From Methylocapsa sp. S129 (lineage in GTDB: Bacteria; Pseudomonadota; Alphaproteobacteria; Rhizobiales; Beijerinckiaceae): DNA of 64,000 nucleotides. Under the pieces are notes generated by a model. It saw only the letters and a program-made list of their open reading frames with translations, was not told where the DNA came from and made no database searches. The translations under genes and the position numbers were made by a program. The stretch lies in assembly GCF_009765995.1 (NCBI RefSeq), contig NZ_LMUI01000042.1, positions 344,592-408,591 of the forward strand, read 5' to 3'. Of this stretch, positions 27,644-35,999 are shown piece after piece (the stretch's first letter is position 1; every line of letters starts with the position of its first letter).

Positions 27644-28585
27644 TCAATCCGCCGTGAAGGGATTCTCGACCAGGCACTTCGCCGGCGCCGCGCCGTTGGC
27701 GGCGCGGATCATGTCAATGAAGGCGCGCAGCGCGGCCGGGACCTGGCGGTGGCTGGGATAATACAGGAACAGTCCTTCGAAGGACGGAGACCAATCCTCC
27801 AGCACGCGGATCAACTGTCCCGAGCGCAAGAACGGTTCGACGTAAGCTTCGATCGTATAGGCGATCCCTAGCCCGTCGACCGCCGCGCGGACGGCCAAAT
27901 CCGGAACGTCGACCATCACCTGGCCGTCCACGGAAATCTTCCGCGACTTGCCGTTCTGCTCGAACGGCCATTCGAACACGACGCCATCGCCGCCTCGTCG
28001 ATATTGCACGCAGCTATGACGCGTGAGATCGTCTGGGGCGCGCGGCTCGGGGCGTTGCGCGAAGTAGGAAGGCGCGCCAACCACGGCCACTTTCATCGGT
28101 CCCATCACCCGAACAACAATCATATCGGCCTGCGCCCGGTCGCGCGGTCCGATGCCGGCGTCGAACGCCATTGCCACGATATCGAGCGGCGCCTCACCCA
28201 ACTGCAGCTCAAGACGAACCTCCGGATAGGTCGATAGGAAGCGGCGCCAGACCGGCGTCACCACGGCCGCCGCGGCCATATGGCTCGCATAGATGCGCAG
28301 GTTGCCGAAGGGTCGGCCTCGCTCCTGGTTCAGGTCCTCCAGCGCGCCGACGACCTGATCGATCGCCGGCCGCAGTCGCTCCAGCAACCGCAGGCCGGCG
28401 TCGGTCAGCGATACGCTATGCGTCGTGCGGTTCAGCAACCGCACTCCGAGGCGCTCCTCGAGTTGCCGCATCGTATGACTGAGGGCCGAGGGCGTGACGC
28501 TGAGCCGCGATGCGGCCGCCCGAAAGCTAAGGCGATCGGCGATGGCGATGAACGCGGTCAGATCGTCAAAGTCGCCGCGACGCAT
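27644..28585 (-). CDS. LysR family transcriptional regulator
   Basis: 313 aa. Winged helix-turn-helix at about 5-64 (FIAIADRLSFRAAASRLSVT, SALSHTMRQLEERLGVRLL) and effector domain at about 90-300. The start at 28585 places the helix-turn-helix at the usual distance; the frame continues upstream but without family similarity. Divergent from a small exported protein gene at 28750. C-terminal text (EDWSPSFEGLFLYYPSHRQVP) is characteristic of the subgroup whose members often regulate aldo-keto reductases or oxidoreductases; no such gene is next to it here. Confidence 0.92.
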   Translation of the reverse strand: MRRGDFDDLTAFIAIADRLSFRAAASRLSVTPSALSHTMRQLEERLGVRLLNRTTHSVSLTDAGLRLLERLRPAIDQVVGALEDLNQERGRPFGNLRIYASHMAAAAVVTPVWRRFLSTYPEVRLELQLGEAPLDIVAMAFDAGIGPRDRAQADMIVVRVMGPMKVAVVGAPSYFAQRPEPRAPDDLTRHSCVQYRRGGDGVVFEWPFEQNGKSRKISVDGQVMVDVPDLAVRAAVDGLGIAYTIEAYVEPFLRSGQLIRVLEDWSPSFEGLFLYYPSHRQVPAALRAFIDMIRAANGAAPAKCLVENPFTAD

Positions 28586-28749
28586 TGCTGAATCTCCCTC
28601 AACAGGCAATGCACGAGATATAGGATTAAAACCATTTCCGCGCAGACCTATCTCGAATCTCATGCAGCGGATTATCGCTATCCAAAGCGCCCCGCCGGCC
28701 GAAGATTGGCTATCGCGGCAATGCAACGATGAATGAGAGAGGAAACAAC

Positions 28750-28989
28750 ATGCGTAACATTCTCGTGTTTGGAGCGGCGGTCGTCGCTCTCACCTTTGGC
28801 GCTTCCAGCGTCTACGCTAACGGCCCGCTGTTTTCGCCCTATGAGGTGCTCACCTTTCACCCGGCGGAGCAGGCTCAGCCAGCGGAGATTCCGGAAGGGC
28901 GCGCCGCGTACACGGGCGGCGAACGAGGCTGCTATCCCGCTCGCGTGCGGATTCACCACGTTTGGCGCAACGTGCAGGTTTGCGAGTAA
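28750..28989 (+). CDS. Small exported protein with two cysteines, unknown function
   Basis: 79 aa. MRNILVFGAAVVALTFGASS forms a signal peptide with likely cleavage after VYA. The mature part of about 55 residues ends RGCYPARVRIHHVWRNVQVC plus Glu, with two Cys that could pair in the periplasm. A GAGAGAGGAAA ribosome binding site supports ATG 28750 over an in-frame ATG at 28729. Divergent from a LysR gene. Not recognised as a named family. Confidence 0.65.
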   Translation: MRNILVFGAAVVALTFGASSVYANGPLFSPYEVLTFHPAEQAQPAEIPEGRAAYTGGERGCYPARVRIHHVWRNVQVCE

Positions 28990-28992
28990 ACA

Positions 28993-29040
28993 GGAATAAG
29001 CGAGACTTGGAATAAGCGAGACTTGGGATAAGCGAGACTT
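28993..29040. repeat. Three tandem 16-bp direct repeats
   Basis: The unit ggaataagcgagactt occurs at 28993-29008 and 29009-29024 exactly, and at 29025-29040 with one difference (gggataagcgagactt); the next bases (ggga) begin a fourth unit. It starts four bases after the stop codon of the small exported protein gene. Confidence 0.95.
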
Positions 29041-29252
29041 GGGATGCGGCCTGACGGGCCGCATCCGGCAAACTGCTGCTCCCTTCGCTCATCCCCTGTT
29101 CGTCATCGGTCAATCGCGCTTTCGCGGCCGATTACGCACACGACGATCTGTGGGAAATCGTTCAGGCCCGCTTTGATCCGCATATCGCGCGCGTTGCGCT
29201 CGCTTCGATCGGGGACGCCGAGTTTGGGGCAGGCGCCGCGCTAATTATAGCC

Positions 29253-29660
29253 TCACCCGGGTCCCAGCAATTCGATCAACGGCGGGATCAGCGGCGCGTC
29301 GGCCGGCGGCATCGGATAGTTGCGCAGATCCTTCGCCCAGACCCATTTCAGCGCCTGCCCCTCGCGCGGCGTCACAAAGCCTTCCCAGCGGCGGCAGACA
29401 TAGAGCGGCATCAGGAGATGGAAGTCGTCATAGGCGTGGCTCGCGAAAGTCAGCGGCGCGAGGCAGGCCAGCTTGACGACAATGCCAAGCTCTTCGGCGA
29501 GTTCGCGGATCAGCGCCTCTTCCGGACGCTCGCCCGCATCGATCTTGCCGCCGGGGAATTCCCAGAGATCGGCGAGCTGCTTGCCCTTCGGGCGCTGCGC
29601 GATCAGCACGCGGCCGTCGGAATCGATCAAGGCCGCGGCGACGACGAGGAGGAGCTTCAA
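29253..29660 (-). CDS. mutT: MutT-type Nudix hydrolase (8-oxo-dGTP diphosphatase)
   Basis: 135 aa. The Nudix box spans about 38-60: GGKIDAGERPEEALIREL followed by AEELGI, with all Glu ligands in place. WEFPGGK before it is typical of MutT, which removes mutagenic 8-oxo-dGTP. I place the start at TTG 29660 because GAAAGGA lies seven bases upstream and translation then begins MKLLLVVAAALIDSDGRV, matching the family exactly; ATG codons further upstream (29699, 29720) would add a non-conserved tail. Downstream of argJ, an order common in Hyphomicrobiales. Confidence 0.9.
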   Translation of the reverse strand: MKLLLVVAAALIDSDGRVLIAQRPKGKQLADLWEFPGGKIDAGERPEEALIRELAEELGIVVKLACLAPLTFASHAYDDFHLLMPLYVCRRWEGFVTPREGQALKWVWAKDLRNYPMPPADAPLIPPLIELLGPG

Positions 29661-30087
29661 GGGCGAGTCCTTTCGGAGCGGGGCCTGGGGCCGGCGCATG
29701 GCGGGCATCCGTCTCGCCATTCAGGTCATTTCGGGAATTTTGGCAAGCGCGCCAGAAGATTGCTATTTCTGAAAATAAGAATTCGTGATAATCTTCAGGC
29801 TCGTTGTCCGAAACGTTCTGTTCGTATTGGGAGTTGCTTTGAACGCTTGCGATCTCTTCCTTCGAAAGCCCTGTTTCGCGTCAAAAATCGCGATGTGGAA
29901 GCCGAAAGGGGGTCAAGCCGTTGATATCGCTGGTTTGGCGGAAGCCGGAACGCTTCCGGGCGGCTGAGAATCAAGGGGTTAGCCGAGGTTTTGACGCGCC
30001 GTTTTGGGTCTTTTGGAAGCCCGGGCTATTCCGCAGCCCTTCCATCGCCGGCCTCCGCCGCGCTTGCGGGCGGCCGGTCAGCCCACG
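29661..30087. other. Intergenic region between mutT and argJ
   Basis: 427 bases without a supported gene. A 60-codon frame from GTG 29785 lacks a ribosome binding site and family similarity. Local GC is lower from about 29755 to 29900. No terminator or promoter could be identified with confidence. Confidence 0.4.
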
Positions 30088-31335
30088 CTACGACCGATAG
30101 TCGCCGTTGATCGCGACATATTCCTTCGTCAGATCGCAGGTCCAGACCTTCGCCGTCGCGCTGCCGACGCCGACATGGACCGTGATGTCGATCTTCGCCC
30201 GCTTCATATAGGCGGATGCTTCGGCCTCGCTGTAGGCGGGATCGCGCAGGCCGTTATGGGCGACGCGGATCTTGCCGAAATAGATGTCGAGCTTGTCCCG
30301 CTCGGCCTTCTCGCCGGCCTTGCCGACCGCCATGACGATGCGGCCCCAATTGGCGTCCTCGCCCGCCGCCGCCGTCTTGACCAAAGGCGAATTGGCGATC
30401 GACATCGCGATGCGCTTGGCGGCTTTGCGGGATTTCGCGCCCTCGACCTTGATCGCGATAAATTTGCGCGCGCCTTCGCCGTCGCAAACAACCTGATGGG
30501 CGAGGTCGAGCAGCACTTTGTCGAGCGCGCGCTTGAAGGCGCCGAGCCGCGGATCGTCGACCGCGGCGATCGCAGGCGCGCCATGCTTGGCCGCCGCGCC
30601 CGTGGCGAACAGCAATAGCGTGTCAGAGGTCGAAGTGTCGCTGTCGACGGTGATGCAATTGAACGAGCGGTCGACGGATTTCGCCAGCATCGCCTGCAGG
30701 GCGGGGGCGGCGATCGGCGCGTCGGTGAAGACGAAGGAGAGCATGGTCGCCATATCGGGCGCAATCATGCCGGCGCCTTTCGCCATGCCGGCGATGACGA
30801 CGTCCCTATCGCCGAGCTTCACCGTCGCGGTGGCGACCTTGGGAAACGTATCTGTCGTCATGATGGCGCGCGCGGCGTCCATCATGCCGTCGGGCGCCGC
30901 TTTGGCGTTGAGTTCGCCAAGGACATTGGCGATCTTGGCGGGGTCGAGCGGTTCGCCGATCACGCCGGTCGAAGCCATGAAAATTTCGGACGCCGGGGCG
31001 CCTGTCGTTTTATGCACGGCCTCCGCGACATGGGCGACGGCGCTCGCGCCGATCCCGCCCGTGAAGGCGTTGGCGTTGCCGGAATTGACGACGAGCGCGC
31101 GCGCCTTGCCCTGGGCCAGATTCTGGCGGCACCAGTCGACCGGCGCTGACGGGCATTTGGAGCGTGTGAAAACGCCGGCCACTGTCGCCGGGGCATCGAA
31201 CAAAGCGAGCATCACATCGGTGCGCCCGGCATAACGCACACCCGCTGCAATCGTCGCAAAGCGCACGCCTTCGACCGGCGGCAGAACAGGATATTTCTTG
31301 GGCGCGAGCGGCGACAGGGGAGCGGAGGCGGCCAT
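30088..31335 (-). CDS. argJ: Bifunctional glutamate N-acetyltransferase/ornithine acetyltransferase
   Basis: 415 aa, cytosolic. It recycles the acetyl group in arginine biosynthesis and may also make N-acetylglutamate. The proenzyme self-cleaves before a threonine in APDMATMLS: Thr197 is the expected nucleophile of the beta chain. [14 protein letters not shown] and [11 protein letters not shown] are diagnostic. Whether it is mono- or bifunctional cannot be told from sequence. Downstream of a parvulin gene by 67 bases on the same strand, probably co-transcribed. Confidence 0.95.
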   Translation of the reverse strand: MAASAPLSPLAPKKYPVLPPVEGVRFATIAAGVRYAGRTDVMLALFDAPATVAGVFTRSKCPSAPVDWCRQNLAQGKARALVVNSGNANAFTGGIGASAVAHVAEAVHKTTGAPASEIFMASTGVIGEPLDPAKIANVLGELNAKAAPDGMMDAARAIMTTDTFPKVATATVKLGDRDVVIAGMAKGAGMIAPDMATMLSFVFTDAPIAAPALQAMLAKSVDRSFNCITVDSDTSTSDTLLLFATGAAAKHGAPAIAAVDDPRLGAFKRALDKVLLDLAHQVVCDGEGARKFIAIKVEGAKSRKAAKRIAMSIANSPLVKTAAAGEDANWGRIVMAVGKAGEKAERDKLDIYFGKIRVAHNGLRDPAYSEAEASAYMKRAKIDITVHVGVGSATAKVWTCDLTKEYVAINGDYRS

Positions 31336-31402
31336 GGCGAATCGTCCGGGCGTTGAGCGGTGGGACCGCGAAGAGAGCAGGGCGCCTTCTTCGCGGCGCG
31401 TG

Positions 31403-32305
31403 TTATGGCTTGGTCGCGTCGGCGGGCTTATCCGCCGGCTTGGCGGCGTCAGCAGGCGCGGCCGGGTCCGCCGGCTTGGCCTCGGGCTCGGTGCGCTCGA
31501 TCTTCACGCCTTCGTGCAGCTTGACGATCAGATCGCTCTGCGCCTTCTGGACGACATAACGCGCCGCCTGATCCTTCACCTGCTCGAAGGGCGGGAAGGT
31601 CTTCATGCGCTTCTCCTCGACCTTGATGATGTGCCAGCCGAACTGGCTCTTCACGGGGTCGGAAACCTGGCCGGGCTCCATCTTGAACGCCGCGTCGGCG
31701 AATTCGGGCACCATCTTGTCCTTGGTGAACCAGCCAAGATCGCCGCCCTCGCTGCCGGGATCCTTGGAAAGCTCGGTCGCGACCTTGGCGAAATCCTCGC
31801 CGGCCTTGACGCGCGCGAGCGCCGCCTTGGCCTCTTCCTCGGTCGGCACGAGGATATGGCGCGCATGCACTTCGGGGACGGGCGGGTTGGATTTGGCGGC
31901 CTCGTCGTAAGCCTTGTGCTCGGCCTCGTCGGTGGCGGCCTTGGCCGCGACATCGGTCAGCAGCGCCTCCATGGCGAGCTTGTCGTGATAATAGGCCATG
32001 CGCCGGGCGAAGGCGTCGCCCGAATCCATCTTGTCTTCCGCGGCCTTCTTGGCGACGAGCTTCATATCGATGAGATAGTCGAGCGCATATTGCTGGCGCG
32101 CCGGCCCGTCGAGCTTTTGCGGCAGCCCGGGCCCGATATCCTCCAGGGCGTCGTTGACATCGTCTTCGGTGATGGGGGCGCCGTTGATTTTGGCGAGAAC
32201 CTTGGGCTCCGCGCTGGCGACGCCGGCCGCAAAAAGAAAAGCGCCCAAACCCAGGGCGACGGCGCGGCCGCGCCGGACGAACGGCGCGTTGTGGAACAGG
32301 GTCAT
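31403..32305 (-). CDS. Exported parvulin-type peptidyl-prolyl isomerase
   Basis: 300 aa. Signal peptide about 1-33 ([16 protein letters not shown]). An N-terminal SurA/PrsA-like helical part (about 35-140) precedes the parvulin domain (about 147-240) with [30 protein letters not shown] and [12 protein letters not shown]. The tail is Ala/Lys/Pro-rich. It assists folding of periplasmic and outer-membrane proteins by cis-trans proline isomerisation. The parvulin-argJ-mutT order is shared with other Hyphomicrobiales, where secA often lies next to it; secA is not seen here. Confidence 0.93.
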   Translation of the reverse strand: MTLFHNAPFVRRGRAVALGLGAFLFAAGVASAEPKVLAKINGAPITEDDVNDALEDIGPGLPQKLDGPARQQYALDYLIDMKLVAKKAAEDKMDSGDAFARRMAYYHDKLAMEALLTDVAAKAATDEAEHKAYDEAAKSNPPVPEVHARHILVPTEEEAKAALARVKAGEDFAKVATELSKDPGSEGGDLGWFTKDKMVPEFADAAFKMEPGQVSDPVKSQFGWHIIKVEEKRMKTFPPFEQVKDQAARYVVQKAQSDLIVKLHEGVKIERTEPEAKPADPAAPADAAKPADKPADATKP

Positions 32306-32534
32306 GAAAGCTCCTTTGGCCGGGCCGTTCCGGCAGGCCCGATCGGCTATGGATGTCGCGACGCGGCTATAAAGGGAAATTCGGGATTTTGCGAGAGGGG
32401 TCGCATGGCCGGCGGCTTAATTTCCGGCAAGGTGGGCGCAAATAGAGCGCACAGGACATCTGGCGCGCATTCCGGCGGCCCGGTAGGCTCCGTTTATCGG
32501 GGCGGGTTGACCGGATTGGGTCGGAGTTCTCGCG

Positions 32535-33120
32535 GTGCAAAAACGTGTTGATCATCTGTTCCGCATCTGGCCGAACCGCCGCGGGCGATGGGCCGTCGGA
32601 ATGGTTTTGGCGGGCGCCTTGGTTCTGGCGGCGAGTTCTGTCGTCGCCGCGAGTTCTACCGATCTGTCGGCTTTCCTGGCCGCCTATCGATGCGATGTGG
32701 TTGAACGCCTGAAAATGATCCACGCCGATCGTGCGCCAAAGAGTCGCTACCTCGTGATCGGATTGCTGGGGGCGCAAAGGGGTTATGTGCAATGCTTGTT
32801 CGTCGAAGACGACCATAGGCTGCTATGCGAGGCCGAGTCTGGTTTTTTATGATCAGAAGCCTGACCAGGCGAGGCGGTTCCGCGTCACCCCGGAGGCTCT
32901 CGCCGCCCTTGCGAAACTTGGCTTCTCGACCGACGATTCCAAGGGGAATTATCAGCGCATGATCGATATCGCGAGCCCGGACGATTTTGGCGCCGTCGCT
33001 GACGTGATCCTCTCGGCGCTTTACGAGACTTATGGCGCGCGAACCGACTCGAAGATCGAGTGGCAGGCTCCGCTGGCGCCCGGCAGGGGAATATTTCTCG
33101 TCTGCGCGCCGGTGAGTTGA
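32535..33120 (+). pseudogene. Conserved exported protein broken by a +1-base frameshift in a T6 tract
   Basis: Two overlapping frames form one protein. The first (GTG 32535 to TGA 32852) has a signal peptide (WAVGMVLAGALVLAASS) and ends CLFVEDDHRLLCEAESGF plus Leu. The second continues in the next frame with FYDQKPDQARRFRVTPEAL and ends at TGA 33120. Removing one T from TTTTTT at 32843-32848 joins them as ESGFYDQK and gives 194 codons. The joined text resembles an uncharacterised exported family in Hyphomicrobiales that reads straight through this point (recalled). It may be a true mutation or a sequencing error. The GGAG ribosome binding site favours GTG 32535. Confidence 0.75.
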
Positions 33121-33362
33121 CGGGATGCCGCGACATCGACGATGCGCATAATTCCCTTGCTGTCGATGGCCGTTATATCTATATGAGCGGCGCGTCCGGC
33201 TTCCCGGCCTGGCGCGACAAACCCTGCTCTCGTCGCCGGTCCAAGCGCCGGCCCGCCTCCTGGCGGTGATGATGTCGCCTCGCGCGGCTCTATCTGGCGA
33301 CCGGGAGCGCCCTTTAACGCCAACCCGCCGGCGCCGCCCCATGGGGCTCTTTAGGAGAAAGA

Positions 33363-35120
33363 ATGTCCGCTTCCACTGATACCTACGCGCCGTCGCGCGA
33401 GGATTTTTCCGCTTTATTGAATGAGACCTATGGCGAGGACGAGGCCTTTGAAGGGTCCGTCGTCAAGGGTCGGGTCGTCGCCATCGAAAAAGACATGGCG
33501 ATCATCGATTGCGGTCTGAAGACCGAGGGGCGCGTCGCGCTCAAAGAATTCACCAATCACGGCCGCGATCCCGCGCCCGGCGTCGGCGACGAAGTCGAGG
33601 TCTATCTCGAGCGTATCGAAAACGCGCTCGGCGAGGCCGTCATCTCGCGCGACAAGGCGCGGCGCGAAGAGAGCTGGGTCAAGCTCGAACAGGCCTTCGA
33701 GAAGAACGAAAAGGTCGATGGCGTCATCTTCAATCAGGTCAAGGGCGGCTTCACCGTCGATCTTGACGGCGCCGTGGCGTTCCTGCCGCGCAGCCAGGTC
33801 GACATTCGCCCCGTGCGCGACGTCGCGCCGCTGATGAATGTGCCGCAGCCGTTCCAGATCCTGAAAATGGATCGCCGGCGCGGCAATATCGTCGTGTCCC
33901 GCCGCACCGTGCTCGAAGAGAGCCGCGCCGAGCAGCGTCACGAGATCGTCGCCAACCTCGCCGAAGGTCAGGTCATCGACGGCACCGTCAAAAACATCAC
34001 CGATTACGGCGCGTTCGTGGATCTGGGCGGCATCGACGGCCTGCTGCATGTCACCGACATAGCCTGGCGCCGCGTCAACCATCCGACCGAAGTGCTCAGC
34101 ATCGGTCAGACGGTCAAGGTCCGGATCATCAAGATCAACCATGAGACGCACCGCATTTCGCTCGGCATGAAGCAATTGCTCGAGGATCCCTGGGCGGCGA
34201 TCGAGACCAAATATGCGCTGGGCATGCGTCTCAAGGGCCGCGTGACCAACATCACCGATTACGGCGCGTTCGTTGAACTGGAGCCGGGCATCGAGGGCCT
34301 CATCCACGTCTCCGAAATGTCCTGGACCAAGAAGAACGTCCATCCCGGCAAGATCATCGCGACAAGCCAGGAAGTCGACGTCCAGGTGCTCGAAGTCGAT
34401 TCGGCCAAGCGCCGGATTTCGCTCGGCCTCAAGCAAACTCTGCAAAATCCGTGGGAGGCCTTCGCCGAGAAGCACCCGATCGGCTCCGAAGTCGAAGGCG
34501 AGGTCAAGAACAAGACGGAATTCGGTCTGTTCATCGGTCTCGACGGCGACGTCGACGGCATGGTCCATCTGTCCGATCTCGACTGGAACAAGCCGGGCGA
34601 GCAGGTGATCGAGGACTTCAAGAAGGGCGATATCGTGCGCGCCAAAGTGCTCGACGTCGACATGGAGAAGGAGCGCATCTCGCTCGGCGTCAAGCAGCTC
34701 GGAGGCGATCCTTTCGCCGCCAAGAAGCCCGCCGCGGCTGACGACGGCGCGGCCGACGCCAGCTCTGGCGAATTGCGCAAGGGTCTTGTCGTCACCTGCG
34801 AAGTGATCGAGGTCAAGGAAGGCGGCATCGAAGTCAAGATCGCCAATTCCGATCTGACCGCCTTCATCAAGCGTTCGGAACTGGCCCGCGACCGCGGCGA
34901 TCAGCGCCCCGAGCGCTTCGCCGTTGGCGAAAAGGTCGATGCGCGCATCACGCAGTTCGACCGGCGCGCCCGCAAGATCGCCGTGTCGATCAAGGCGCTC
35001 GAAGTCGCCGAAGAGAAGGAAGCGATCGCCCAATACGGGTCGGCCGATTCCGGCGCTTCGCTGGGCGACATTCTGGGCGCCGCCCTGAAGGCGCGCGACA
35101 AGGGCGCCAAGAAGGACTAA
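33363..35120 (+). CDS. rpsA: 30S ribosomal protein S1
   Basis: 585 aa with six S1 (OB-fold) domains, e.g. repeats of ITDYGAFVDLGGIDGLLHV and ITDYGAFVELEPGIEGLIHV (about 220-240 and 300-330). S1 unfolds mRNA on the 30S subunit and is needed for most initiation. A GGAG ribosome binding site (taggagaaagaatg) supports ATG 33363. The usual upstream cmk gene is not next to it. A strong terminator follows at 35146-35180. Confidence 0.97.
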   Translation: MSASTDTYAPSREDFSALLNETYGEDEAFEGSVVKGRVVAIEKDMAIIDCGLKTEGRVALKEFTNHGRDPAPGVGDEVEVYLERIENALGEAVISRDKARREESWVKLEQAFEKNEKVDGVIFNQVKGGFTVDLDGAVAFLPRSQVDIRPVRDVAPLMNVPQPFQILKMDRRRGNIVVSRRTVLEESRAEQRHEIVANLAEGQVIDGTVKNITDYGAFVDLGGIDGLLHVTDIAWRRVNHPTEVLSIGQTVKVRIIKINHETHRISLGMKQLLEDPWAAIETKYALGMRLKGRVTNITDYGAFVELEPGIEGLIHVSEMSWTKKNVHPGKIIATSQEVDVQVLEVDSAKRRISLGLKQTLQNPWEAFAEKHPIGSEVEGEVKNKTEFGLFIGLDGDVDGMVHLSDLDWNKPGEQVIEDFKKGDIVRAKVLDVDMEKERISLGVKQLGGDPFAAKKPAAADDGAADASSGELRKGLVVTCEVIEVKEGGIEVKIANSDLTAFIKRSELARDRGDQRPERFAVGEKVDARITQFDRRARKIAVSIKALEVAEEKEAIAQYGSADSGASLGDILGAALKARDKGAKKD

Positions 35121-35145
35121 TCAGCCTTCGACCGATTTGTGAGAT

Positions 35146-35180
35146 AAGGCCCGTGCGGAATGTTCCGCGCGGGCCTTTTT
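35146..35180 (+). terminator. Intrinsic terminator of rpsA
   Basis: Stem 35146-35159 (aaggcccgtgcgga) pairs with 35164-35177 (tccgcgcgggcctt) with one mismatch and a 4-base loop, followed by a T run to 35180. It lies 26 bases after the rpsA stop and overlaps the 3' end of the convergent tetR gene. Confidence 0.92.
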
Positions 35181-35796
35181 ATTGTCCGGCGCGCGGCGCG
35201 GTGAGCGCATCCCAGCCAAGCATCGCATGGCCGACGATGTGATGCAGCGCATCGATGGTGGCGCCGTCGCGCGCTTCGATCGAGAAGCCATTGATGATCG
35301 TGCTGAAATAGGCGGCGATGCCGTCAAGGTCGAGGCCATCGGGCAATTCGCCTTCTTTGACGCCGCGCTCCAGGCGTCGGCGGATGCGCCTCGGCGTTTC
35401 TTTCCTGCAGTCGGAGAGATGCTGCTGCATCGCCTGAGTGTCCGGCCCGCCGTTGGCGGCGCCCAGCACGATGAGGCAACCCTTCGGCTTGCCCGGCGCC
35501 GTGCAGCCCTCGGCGGCGGCCAGAAGCATGGCGGCGACCGAATCGCGCGTCGACAAATCGCCTTCGAGCGCTTTCAGCGTGCCGGCAGTGGCCGTTGCGA
35601 GATAAAGAGAAACGGCCTCGCGGAACAACGCCTCCTTCGAGCTGAAAGCGGCGTAAAGCGAAGGCGAGTTGATGCCCATCTCCGCCGTCAATTCAGCGAT
35701 CGAAGCGCCGGAATAGCCGCGCGCCCAAAAAACCTCCATCGCCTTCTCCAAGGCGTGGGAGCGTTCGAAACTGCGGGGACGTCCTCTTTCGATCAT
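35179..35796 (-). CDS. TetR family transcriptional repressor
   Basis: 205 aa. Helix-turn-helix at about 25-55 (MEVFWARGYSGASIAELTAE, MGINSPSLYAAFSSKEALF); the C-terminal ligand-binding domain includes a conserved GCLIVLGA segment. Divergent from an MFS transporter gene at 36000, with two similar palindromes and a promoter between them, so it very likely represses that gene and itself. The inducer is presumably a transporter substrate. Confidence 0.93.
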   Translation of the reverse strand: MIERGRPRSFERSHALEKAMEVFWARGYSGASIAELTAEMGINSPSLYAAFSSKEALFREAVSLYLATATAGTLKALEGDLSTRDSVAAMLLAAAEGCTAPGKPKGCLIVLGAANGGPDTQAMQQHLSDCRKETPRRIRRRLERGVKEGELPDGLDLDGIAAYFSTIINGFSIEARDGATIDALHHIVGHAMLGWDALTAPRAGQ

Positions 35797-35810
35797 GGGT
35801 TTTTATTTTC

Positions 35811-35824
35811 TGTATCGATCGACA
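35811..35824. promoter_or_regulatory. Candidate TetR operator 1
   Basis: TGTATCGATCGACA is an interrupted palindrome (TGT...ACA around ATCGATCG). It shares the core TGTRTCGATC with operator 2 at 35864-35883 and lies 14 bases upstream of the tetR start, fitting autoregulation. Confidence 0.6.
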
Positions 35825-35834
35825 CATAAAGTGC

Positions 35835-35862
35835 TTGACCGGAAACCGCAAGGCGCTATTAT
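35835..35862 (+). promoter_or_regulatory. Promoter of the MFS transporter gene
   Basis: TTGACC at 35835-35840 and TATTAT at 35857-35862 are separated by 16 bases, a good sigma-70-type match. Operator 2 begins two bases after the -10 hexamer, so bound TetR would block initiation. Confidence 0.65.
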
Positions 35863-35863
35863 T

Positions 35864-35883
35864 TCTGTGTCGATCACTACAGA
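35864..35883. promoter_or_regulatory. Candidate TetR operator 2
   Basis: TCTGTGTCGATCACTACAGA has perfect 5-bp outer arms (TCTGT and ACAGA) and the core TGTGTCGATC shared with operator 1. It covers the expected transcription start of the MFS gene. Confidence 0.65.
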
Positions 35884-35999
35884 ATAGAACCTCGATCTTC
35901 GTCTCCATGCGTGGCCTCAAGCTATGGCTGCGCCCACCGTCGCTCTTCCTCCTGCGTCGCGCCTTCCTGCGTTGCGCGCCCAAATCCAAGGTAAATCCA

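Noticed and set aside
29785-29967. 60-codon plus-strand frame in the mutT/argJ gap
   Set aside because: GTG start without a ribosome binding site, no recognisable motif and no operon context.
32843-32849. Programmed -1 frameshifting at U_UUU_UUA
   Set aside because: The heptamer is in phase, but the protein-like downstream frame requires a +1 shift, so -1 slippage would give the wrong frame.
33414-35033. Long open frame (539 codons) on the minus strand opposite rpsA
   Set aside because: It is the antisense shadow of a complete, highly conserved S1 gene in GC-rich DNA; its translation has no family signature.
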